Source of the DNA: Ptychodera flava
Lineage: Eukaryota > Hemichordata > Enteropneusta > Ptychoderidae
Length of the DNA stretch: 64,000 nucleotides
NCBI RefSeq assembly: GCF_041260155.1
Contig: NC_091933.1
Span: forward strand, 29,083,433-29,147,432
Direction of reading: 5' to 3'
Of the stretch, positions 54,750 through 64,000 are shown piece after piece (the first letter of the stretch is position 1; every line of letters starts with the position of its first letter). The notes under the pieces were generated by a model. The model did no database searches. It saw only the letters and a program-made list of their open reading frames with translations, and had not been told where the DNA came from. Made by a program: the position numbers and the translations under genes.

Positions 54750-57014
54750 GATAGAATCAGATGAAGCCAAGTGCCACACTGATCTCCTCTATGTGTAGAG
54801 GCTGAGAATATACCATATTTCACAAGGAGTACACGGCAGCTGGGCGCCGTTTTTATCTCTCTGTGGATACACAGTATGGTATTGTTAACTATTAACAAAA
54901 TCACGTGACGATAAGATAATCAATGAGTGTGTTTCAAGCTAGAAGCGGTCGTCTAAGAGTTCGCACCATTATTATCGTACATGTATTTGTAATATCTGAA
55001 CGTCTTTAATAAGAAGCAGAGCGGCCCAATCAAACTAGTTCGGCGAGAAACTGACTAAGATAGAATCCGAGATAGAGAGGCATTCCTAAATCGTTGGTAA
55101 GTCCGGACGATTACGACGTCGACATTACTTTATCCCAAGTCAGTCTTCCCTAACTGAGTACAATTTTGACTCCCTACCTCGGGCTCGGTTAAAAAAATCA
55201 AATTCTTCCTCTCTCGTGTCGAATACATGGTACATTTTCGTTGTATACCTAACTGTTTATTTTGAGTTGCATTTCTTAAATGCTACCTTTATTTAAAATT
55301 AACATTTATATTCGGGTTTTAAATTTGATTCAAAATACATCAAGTGTTATGGAGATAACTTTTTTCATGTTGCGGAGAAAATGGGTACGATCTCATTTTA
55401 TCAAGTGCCACTTTTCATCATCTTGCGCTATTCTAATTTTCGATAACATAAAATTTAACTTGTCAGCTTTAATTACACTTTGTCAAGTTATAAATATGTT
55501 CTTCGGGAAAAATTTCTCTATAAGATTTTGAAATGAACATATATGTAAGCCAGAAATTACTACCCCATCAAAAATTGTGTAAATATATCCGTACCGTGAA
55601 AGGCATGGTCAAGTATTTTTGGAAACTAGATTTTCTTGCATTTTTAAGCCTAAATGAACAACTATGTAGAAAGAGAGCTGTTTGCACGGTACTGGCAAAT
55701 GTCGAGAACCAATGATACGTAATGACAAATTTACAATCAATGTCGCCTTACTCCATGTCTGTGGCAGTTTGAAAAGGTGGTCTTGAGAGATCTTCACGCA
55801 CGTAAAGCCTTATATTTTGTATCCAGGAAAGTGTTATCACTCCAAATGGAGTTGCAAACCAACAAGAACAATATTTGTCCATTTTTTGCAGTTTTTTGGA
55901 TTTAATTGCAGGAGCAATTTCGTCCCCAGAAGCTTCCAAGTGTACTTCAATACAAATTTTAAAGACTTAGTTTGAATATCTATGGTACCGAAAAATGAAG
56001 ATATTTTGCGCAGCGCTGGTCGGCATATTGTCTAGATTTACTAATCAACTTGTTTAATGACATAAACTTTAGGTAATAGTTTGCCTAGAGAAAATGCACC
56101 ACCTTTGTGACTCTGCGTGCGTTGCTTCCACAAATACTGTCACAAAATATTCCTCTCTCCACCAATAGCCTGTTAACTACCTCCTCCTATTTCGAAATTA
56201 TTTTCATGAATAAAATCAAATCGAACCGAGCTAAATCGAGTTGAACTCAGAGGTCGTTGCCAAGGTGATCTATTTGCACAGTGTCGAGTGCTACCAACAT
56301 TGTCGACATCGATCTTGTTAATACTGTACGGCGATTCTGAACATACCAAGTGACATGAATTACGGAATAATTTAAGCGACTTAAGTAATTTGCTCATAAT
56401 TAATTAAAAGAATTTGGAAGAGCACATTGTAGTGTCGCAGTTTTATTTGAAGATCAATTTAAATTCAACATGACCTTGTGGAAAGATATCCCTTTCCAGG
56501 CCAACAATAGTTTTCATTACGTCCGTAAACACTACCATAGTTTTGATAGTACATTAGTGAAAGAGTCAGTGTGCATGTGTTTTCCTTTCTGTGTCTTTCC
56601 CGAGGTTTTCATCTTTCATTTTCCTTTCCGTCTCTAAATTTGTTTTATATTTCTTTGAATAAAATATTCTAGGTGGTTGCACATTTTACGTACCCCGACT
56701 TATAAGCTCAAATAAGAATATGTGGGGACTACAATTACTGATTAAATCTTATCATGACAACCACGCACGTGGCCAGCCACTCAAAATGCGCTGCCTCGCC
56801 AATTATTGAGATAAAACTCCATTTATCAATTGCGTCGACGGGAAAAGGATAAAGTGCAGATTCAGAATACCTTTAACCACTAAAGTTTTACGTGTTATAT
56901 ATCAATGGCTATCATGATATAACTTTAGGTTAGTGACACATATGACCTCATCGATAACTTTTTTGTTCATGCGGAAACCTCGAGTACCTTTGCATCCTCC
57001 AGTTAGTTTAATTT
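54750..57014. other. Region upstream of the carboxypeptidase gene
   Basis: Contains the presumed minus-strand promoter just right of 54749. A TATATTC-like sequence about 60 bases upstream of the ATG is a weak TATA candidate. Beyond that I see only AT-rich sequence with no gene or repeat that I can support. Confidence 0.3.
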
Positions 57015-57438
57015 TAACACACCACATGCTCATTCCGTGTCGCGATTCGCCAGAATCGTCACGTGACGAGAAAATAGATACGTCTAGTCCCAAAAAGTGA
57101 CGTCAGAGGGTATTTTTTTGAAAAGCTATTTCCCTAGGGAAATAGTTTTGACCAAATTTGGAAAAGTGTCCGGTCACGTGACCGTAGTGTCGTCTGCAGC
57201 TTTCAAACAATGGCGGGTGACTAGAACGTAATGTGCGCCCGGGATGAGCGACGAACCTCTCTCTAAAACAGATACATTCTCTATTCCAACAGCATAGGAA
57301 TTTGAACAGCTCACAGACGAAAAAGATTCAAGTGCAACTAAGGATGTTGCTAGGTATGCTCAGAATATTTTTGGAAGAAGGTGGTACTATGTACTTCTGT
57401 AACTTGAACCGCTGTGGAAATATCGCCAAGTAAACTTA

Positions 57439-59192
57439 GGGACGGACCATTAGATCTTGGGAGGGGTGGTCAAAAACAGAAAAAAAAATTTCAGAGCAGA
57501 AAGTTAGGGGAAAAAAAATCTTCAAACTAGTTTGCAAAATAAAAAAAAAATAAATAAGAAGACAAAGGCGTAAAAAAAAAATCTGCAAAAGTCTTTAAAA
57601 TTTTGAATTTTTTTTAGATTTTACCGACAGTAAGCAACTTTCTGTATTTTCAATACATCCTCCCGGCACATTTTAATTTTATTTATACATTTAGAGTGAC
57701 TGTATCCCTTATACTGGAAGTTGTGATTATCTTATCTTTTCAGGAGTTTTGTATTCTGATCACTTGAAATTATGAAATTATAGAGCCTGTGTTTTCTACT
57801 TGTTTCCTGCGTACAAACCAAGCAGGTACACTAGGTAAAACATTGAAACTATGGTATGGTTGTCAAGACAGAAAGTTGTATTTGCCTTTTAAGATCAAGG
57901 TAAACAGATGCAGGCCACATCAGTTTCATTTTTTTCACAGCATTTTATTACAATGATGAATGCAAGAATGGGTGAACAAGTAGAAACACGTCAAAAATGA
58001 TAAAACAACATATCAAGTCATTATGTATTATTTTGCTTTTAAAAAGGCATTTTCAATTTCAATTTCTCAAAAAAACAGCCTCAAATAACAACAGCAACAT
58101 ATGTTTTAACATTCAACAATACACTACGTAGAATGCCATCTATCCAACAAATCCCAACACAAAAACACATAAAAGGGTTGAACTTTGAAAGTTTCTCGAT
58201 AGCAAATACTGAATAAATCTGCATGGTTAATCGTTTTTGTGTAGCAAATTTCAAAGAAATTGGACAAGCCCTTTCAGAGAATACAGATTTTTTGACCATG
58301 AATGGCATAAATTGCCCAAAAAGACAAATATTGAAATTTCAACACATCTATACACATCCAATCAATTTGGACATGCTGCTACAGAGAAATAGATGTTTGA
58401 TCAAAAAAGGGCAACAATTGTTCTAAAAACACAAATATGCAAATTTAACTATATTATTTAGCTTATTTTAGCTTCTCAGCTTGTCAAAATCAATTGTAAA
58501 TCATGAGATATGCATGATGTTTGGTGGGGTGAATGTAGGCATTTCACCACGCAGTAGAAAGGGAAGCCAGGAAACCAAAATAGTCAATTTTCAAAACTAT
58601 ACGAAGCTACTGAGGAGCAAGAAGACCATGTTTCAGAGGAAGATGTGTAATCCGAAAAAAATGCTCCCAAAGTGCCACCAAATAACACCATTTTTATCTC
58701 TATTTTTCAAAAGCTCCAACAGCAGGAGGGGGAGACACCCCGTCCTGACCTCCCCCGCAAAAATACTCCCCAAGTGCCACCAAATAACACCATTTTAATC
58801 TCTATTTTTCAAAAGCTCCAACGGCAGGAGGGGGACACCCCCTCCTGACCACCCCCCGCAAAAATACTCCCCAAGTGCCACCAAATAACACCATTTTAAT
58901 CTCTATTTTCAAAAGCTCCAACAGCAGCAGGGGGACACCCCTCTCCTGACCTCTTCCCAGTGACCGCTTGCGTGGCCGCTTGTGGTGCTTGGCACCACAT
59001 GTTTGCCCTCTTTATCTTCAGACAGCGACGAACGAAAAAAAAATTATAAATCTGAAAATTTACTCTGAAAAAAAAATTTGCACAGCAAATCTCAATTGGA
59101 AAAAATAAATTTCAGAAATTTACAATAGTAAAAAAAAAAATTTCACAATTTCATTGTGACCACCCCCCTCCAAAGGTCTAATGGTCCATCCC
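57439..59192. mobile_element. 1754-bp MITE with TTA duplication (PIF/Harbinger-like)
   Basis: The left end GGGACGGACCATTAGATCTT and the right end (reverse complement GGGATGGACCATTAGACCTT) give terminal inverted repeats of about 34 bp, running on to GGAGGGGTGGTC. TTA lies on both sides (57436-57438, 59193-59195) and only once in the uninterrupted relative. A three-base TWA duplication is typical of PIF/Harbinger, hence the tentative assignment. The interior is A-rich with no transposase frame. Confidence 0.8.
58660..58960. repeat. Tandem repeat, unit about 102 bp, three copies, inside the MITE
   Basis: AGTGCCACCAAATAACACCA recurs at about 58671, 58774 and 58876, each followed by CTCTATTTTTCAAAAGCTCC and GCAGGAGGGGG. 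Confidence 0.8.
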
Positions 59193-59571
59193 TTATGATG
59201 GATTGCTGAGGTGCAAAATATCAAAGCACATTAAAAACTATAACATAATACAACACGAGCGTGTGGTGTGTTATAAAACACCTATAACCTGGACTTTATT
59301 CGGGCTATAGCGCCCATTTATTACCCCTCGTGGCCGTGGGTTACCAGAAACACATCGCCTTGCCCCTCGGCCTACGGCCTCGGGGAATAGCGATGTGTTT
59401 TGGTAACGCACGGCCTGTCAGGGTAATAGACGGGCGCTATAGCCCTCATGGCCAGGTAATAGATGTTTATTAAAACTAAAATAGACATCACTGAATACCA
59501 TGCACTGGAAGTCATCCCTTTAGGAACAATAATACACAACACAAGTATTAAATTTTCTGCATCAGAAAAGT

Positions 59572-59577
59572 TTTATT
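59572..59577 (-). terminator. Poly(A) signal AATAAA of the second carboxypeptidase
   Basis: The plus strand reads TTTATT, so the minus strand carries AATAAA about 70 bases downstream of the TAG at 59648. This is a normal spacing for a short 3' UTR. Confidence 0.6.
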
Positions 59578-59647
59578 GATCCATTCTGTTTGTTTCTGTC
59601 AATTTATGTAAAATTTGATTACATCATGGAGTCTTTTGAGCTTTTGC

Positions 59648-59832
59648 CTACGATCTTGCAACGTGGACACACAGAGCTACAAAGCCTGCATAGTTCTCTT
59701 CACCCGTTGGAATGATTTGATCCTCGGGAAGAGCGAAGCCGTATTCTCCTGTGTCACGCAGTTCAAATGTGTAGGAGTGGACGATACCCCTGTCTCCGTA
59801 ACCCCAGTCTACAGTTGTACCGCTGGTGGCAT
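59648..59832 (-). CDS. Second M14A carboxypeptidase, last exon only (rest outside window)
   Basis: The acceptor TATAG precedes an exon of 185 bases ending TAG at 59648-59650. Its phase (codon split after the first base) equals that of the last exon of the carboxypeptidase at 40895-54749. The encoded end includes ATSGTTVDW, the catalytic-Glu block [11 protein letters not shown] and [14 protein letters not shown], all diagnostic of family M14A. Val replaces the specificity residue equivalent to bovine 255, so an A-type enzyme is likely. No other exon of this gene was found between 59833 and 64000, so the last intron is longer than 4.1 kb and contains a decayed Penelope-like element. A likely poly(A) signal lies about 70 bases past the stop. 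Confidence 0.88.
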
Positions 59833-59954
59833 CTATAAGAAAAGAAAAAAAATACCATAAGTGACATAGATGACTCATAACAAAGATTTGGACAACACTG
59901 CTCGATACAAAGCTAAAATAGACGGACTAAGTACAACTACACCTTATGACTCAG

Positions 59955-59961
59955 ATGTATG

Positions 59962-59995
<34 letters not shown>

Positions 59996-60090
59996 TGTAT
60001 GTATGTATGTGTGTATGTATGTATGTATGTATGTGTGTGTATGTATGTATGTGTGTATGTGTGTATGTGTGTATGTGTGTATTTGTGTAT
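59955..60090. repeat. TATG/TGTG microsatellite
   Basis: TATG units with interspersed TGTG in the last intron of the second carboxypeptidase. Confidence 0.95.
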
Positions 60091-60224
60091 GAGTCCGGCA
60101 GCCAAATCCACTTTTTGTCCTGAACCTTGTGTTAGGGTCTTAAGTTTTTTTTAAACCGGGTTTTGCTAGTCAAGATAACCAAAGTATAAAAAAAATAGTT
60201 ACTGGATCTCTGTCAGTATTGAGC

Positions 60225-60725
60225 AATTTTAGATAATTAGCATAAACAAAATGGCCGCCAAATTATCACAAAATACCATTGGAAGCAGTAGAAGTAGGCT
60301 TTATATTGTTAAAGTCTGCAAGTAAAAGCACATTTCTTTTAGTGCTTCAACTAAAAAAAAGGTTAGTAATCATAGATGAATTAGTTTAAATATTAATTTG
60401 CATAAATTAACACAAAATTATCACAAATTACCATTGGAAGCAGTAGAAGTAGGCTTTATATTGTTAAAGTCTGCTAGTAAAAGCACATTTCTATTAGTGC
60501 TTCAACTAAAAAAAAGGTTAGTAATCATAGATGAATAAATTTAAATACTAATTTGCATAAATTAACACAAAATTATCACAAATTACCATTGGAAGCAGTA
60601 GAAGTAGGCTTTATATTGTTAAAGTCTGCTAGTAAAAGCACATTTCTATTAGTGCTTCAACTAAAAAAGGTTAGTAATCATAGATGAATAAATTTAAATA
60701 CTAATTTGCATAAATTAACACATAA
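60225..60725. repeat. Tandem repeat, unit 155 bp, about 3.2 copies
   Basis: CCATTGGAAGCAGTAGAAGT recurs at about 60277, 60432 and 60587. Units are nearly identical, so the array is recent. Confidence 0.9.
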
Positions 60726-61559
60726 ACCATATTTTATAGGAAAGCTTGAACTGTACCAAAGTAGATTATAAACAATGCTACAATGAATGCTAAATGAATT
60801 GGTGCGGCAAAGGGGAAGGCAGCTCCACACACTATACTATTTTTGCGAATATTCAGTGTATTCCTATGTTACTCGTAATATGTTTAATATTTTCGTCTTT
60901 TTCAATTTTGGACACAGTGTTGGGACACTATGGCGAAACAAAAGTCTACAACGAGGTAAAAGTAGGCTCCGTGTTTATTACAGCTCTCTCAACATTATAC
61001 ACGTGCTCGAACACAAATATAACCTGTCCAATAACTGGCAAACGAAAATACCACAACAGTCTTACAGGAATACAATCTCTAAGAGAAAGAGATCAAACAC
61101 AACAAGCAAAGAAGCTCCTCGGACGTTTCGAAGAAGAAGTCAAATAACAACTTACACATAAACTCAAAATATTAGTTGTTACGTACGAAAAACTACTTCC
61201 CCAGACCAAACCAAAGGGCTCTTTTTCATGGCCACCAAATTGCTCAGCCAAAGAACTACCATTGAAATGCGATGGCCAGGCCATCATATTCAAAATACAC
61301 ACAGAGAAAATTTAACAGATTGAGGAAATCTTCTCTGATAATGGAAGCAAAAGAAAAGAATTAATTAAAGAAACAAACAAAAAATAAGACGCAAACAGGC
61401 GTACCAAATACGAGTCCCTAAGAACTCTAAATGTATTAAAATATCTCTCGGAATATGAACAGCACGATTGGAACTAATTTGGGATAATTGGATTTTCATA
61501 TTTTGCAAATTTCTGAAAAGTGTTCGGTGCCATATAGCTGAATGTTGCAGTATCGCAAA

Positions 61560-63245
61560 TTACTCATAAATACAAGTGTGTAATATAAAAGAAAAGCAGA
61601 TTAGATTACATTTCAAGATTAAATCGACATTACGTCACCATCCAATTATCCCAATTAGTTCCAATTGTGTTAAACTATTAACTCCAGAAATAACATTGAA
61701 TAGAGGCTTAAAATTTATCCCTGGAAAATTCCGAAATTCATTTCAATACAACCAAATCTAACATAGCATAGGCAGAAGAAATGCCATTAAAACACTATCA
61801 AATTGAACAATAACATTACCATAAAACCATTAGATAAAGACAGGGGAAATGGAATAGCAATATCAAATTAAATAGATTATATTGAAGAAAGTCACAGACT
61901 TTAAGCCAAAAGAGATTACGATACAAAAGTGCATGTAAATGACAGCGACAACACAACCAGAAAACTACACGCATGTACTAAAATAAACAAATAGACAAAT
62001 GATACGTTCAAATATCATGATCCCTTAAATACACATAATATGCACACCAACGCAGTATCCACTCCAAAAATTCAAAAAAGTCACCAGCATCAGCAAAATC
62101 ATTTGTCGTCACGGTCCAAATTATTTATGGCTGCTCTAGCGAAATGCATAAAATATCGCAATACATAAGATAGAATATTTCTTAAAACTGATTGTACAAA
62201 ACCAGCCAATGTACATTAAAGACACAACGGACTTTACCAACAAACTAAGCAAGATAACAATACAACATAATGCATTACTAGTCAGTCTGGATGTAATCTC
62301 GATGTACACAAATACTCCACAAACTGAAGCAAGCTGTCACAAACGCACTTGATTCAGTATCAACTATCAATTACAGCTGTAAAATATAAAGAAAAGATCG
62401 AAGCGTTCCACTAAAGAATTACTAACAATAATTCTCCAACATAACACGGTTGAATTTAACAGAAACGTCTACCAACACATTTGTGGCTGTAGCCTGGGTT
62501 CACCAGTTTCGCCGGAAATCGCTGATACAACATTCTACAACATTGAAACTGAGATCATTAAACTACTCAGAAGCAGACTGTCCTTTTGGAAACGATTCAG
62601 AGATGATGTTTTCATGATCTATACGGGAACAGAAACTGAGCTGAATGTGAATTTATGGCTGACGTCAATAAGTTACACTGAACTTTCAAATTTACAATAG
62701 AGTATTCTCCTGAAAGTGTCATTAATGATTTACAAAGTCAACGATACGATAAAGGGAGAATTCTCGACACAAAAACTCACACCAAAATAACTGACCATTT
62801 CAATATCTAGCCAGAAACTCGTGCTACCCAAAAAGGTATTTTTACTGGTTTAATTAAGGTAAATTGCTGAGATACGCCCGTGTAACAACATATAATAATA
62901 ACCAAGACTTTGACAAGAAAGTTGAATTTTCAACAACAAACAAAAACAAAACAAAAACAAGGTTATAAGACCACAGAAATCGCACAATCAGAAAAAGGAA
63001 GTTGGACACACAAAGTGCGAATCGTACCTCAAACTAGGGAAAATCAATAACAAAAAAACTAATATACATACGCAACCAAATACAGTCCACAAATTAGAAC
63101 AAACGATATAAAATCACTAACAATGAAATGGAAAATAATTAAAACGTGAACGTCTTCAGTTTTTGTTCCCTGAAAAACCAATAATAGCATACAAGAGAAA
63201 CAAAACTTAAAAGATGAATTACTTGTAGTAAGAGCCAGAATCAAC
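61560..63245 (+). pseudogene. Penelope-like element reverse transcriptase, decayed
   Basis: Several short frames in fixed order match Penelope-like reverse transcriptase blocks: LNRGLKFIPGKF (about 61700), KPLDKDRGN (about 61825), YIKDTTDF with LVSLDVISMYTNTP (62194-62330), the catalytic region CGCSLGSPVSPEIAD then FRDDVFMIY (62480-62625), and IIAYKRN with NLKDELL (63175-63230). Stops and frameshifts separate them, so no intact protein exists. No GIY-YIG endonuclease block was recognised downstream, and the element limits are unknown. It lies in the last intron of the second carboxypeptidase. Penelope-like elements are common in invertebrate genomes. The right-hand stretch 63246-64000 shows nothing else that I can support. 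Confidence 0.8.
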
Positions 63246-64000
63246 GCAAAGGATCAACGAAAAAGAGAAAAAAACAACAACAAATAAACACATAAGTAAT
63301 AAAGAACAAGAGACTTCAACAACATCCACAGGAAAACAGGCCATACACAGACAATACAAATATACAATCTCACACTGGATTGGATTCAGATCCAAATATA
63401 TCAATAATAGTTTCGTTACTAAATGAACAAATGTAATTCTAGAGGTTATACACGAACAAAATAAGGATAACAATATTAAGAGACTGAAGAAGAACTCACA
63501 TTTAAGAGTTTCGAAATGCACGTTAAAATGGATCACAGATGATTTTTGACACTACAGACCGAACGACGAATCGTCATAGTACATCCAAAAATAAATTAAA
63601 CCCCCAAAAATACACATATTAAGAGTAACATATGAAAAAACTGAACATCCTTAAAAATAGTATGGTGTGTCGAGCCGCCTTCCCCTTTTTACCTTTAGAG
63701 AACCCGAGTAACTTTGGAAATATCTTCTATAAGTCATTGTACTCCAAACCCATAGTCTTTTTCTGATACACAAAGTGTGACTGATCATGGATTCAATGTG
63801 ACGTCAGCAGATTCCATATCAACCTCGAAAGTAGTGTAAATCACAACGTTTTTTTCTTAAATGTACATAAAATGCATTGATAGTCGAGCTAGGAAAAAGT
63901 TCCCACCTTACTTAATCATTGTTTCGGTTAGAAAATCACAACTCAGGTTGGTTTTAGCAAAGGCATAAAGATCACTAACTTACTTAGAATCATAACAGAG

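Larger units (their letters stand above)
57015..59468 (+). repeat. Dispersed element with terminal palindrome, copy 2, interrupted by a 1754-bp insertion
   Basis: 57015-57438 and 59196-59468 together match 5747-6451 from end to end. The first segment starts TAACACACCACATGCTC. The second ends that inverted repeat at GAGCGTGTGGTGTGTTA (to about 59274) and continues with the hairpin centred near 59365 on CTCGGCCTACGGCCTCGG. The interruption is the element at 57439-59192. Confidence 0.85.

Noticed and set aside
58660..58960. Spaced repeats resembling a CRISPR array
   Set aside because: Units of about 102 bp are repeated throughout with no unique spacers, in a eukaryotic MITE.
60787..61161. 124- and 117-codon overlapping frames
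   Set aside because: Two registers open together with no recognised motif, next to a decayed retroelement.

Overview
The window is animal nuclear DNA: AT-rich, intron-rich, with GT-AG introns, long tetranucleotide microsatellites and many mobile elements. No prokaryotic signal is present. Two gene families were rebuilt exon by exon. Gene content (MET-type receptor tyrosine kinases, Penelope-like retroelement, pearl/HINE-like repeats) fits a marine invertebrate, perhaps an invertebrate deuterostome, but the species cannot be fixed from the sequence.

Layout. (1) 1-10161, plus strand: the 3' part of a MET/RON-like receptor tyrosine kinase (gene A): last IPT exons, membrane span, juxtamembrane and a complete kinase. 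Its sema/PSI part lies left of the window. (2) 10162-22761: no convincing host gene. It holds a 4.8-kb element with subrepeat-built inverted ends (10805-15619), microsatellites, and HINE-like and MITE-like repeats. (3) 22762-38481, plus strand: a full-length paralogue (gene B), 20 coding exons, about 1387 residues: signal peptide, sema with an internal furin site, PSI, IPT repeats, membrane span, MET-type kinase, and a C-terminal YVNT docking site. (4) 40895-54749, minus strand: a complete secreted metallocarboxypeptidase A gene (M14A), 10 exons, 409 residues, with an 8-kb intron holding a 4.6-kb giant palindrome. (5) 59648-59832, minus strand: the last exon of a second M14A carboxypeptidase. 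The rest of that gene lies to the right, past a decayed Penelope-like element (61560-63245).

Genes A and B are head-to-tail tandem duplicates with identical exon phases and identical lengths for five kinase exons, but different tyrosine docking motifs. The two carboxypeptidases also look like a tandem pair. I see no functional link between the kinase pair and the peptidase pair beyond adjacency. Three single-base indels relative to the paralogue interrupt IPT exons (two compensating in gene A, one in gene B). They are either assembly errors or real lesions.

The mobile-element layer is the most unusual part: several long foldback palindromes, inverted-repeat elements inserted into other repeats with the pre-insertion site still readable from another copy, and a 41-bp near-perfect palindrome flanked by a 7-bp direct repeat just past the gene B stop codon.
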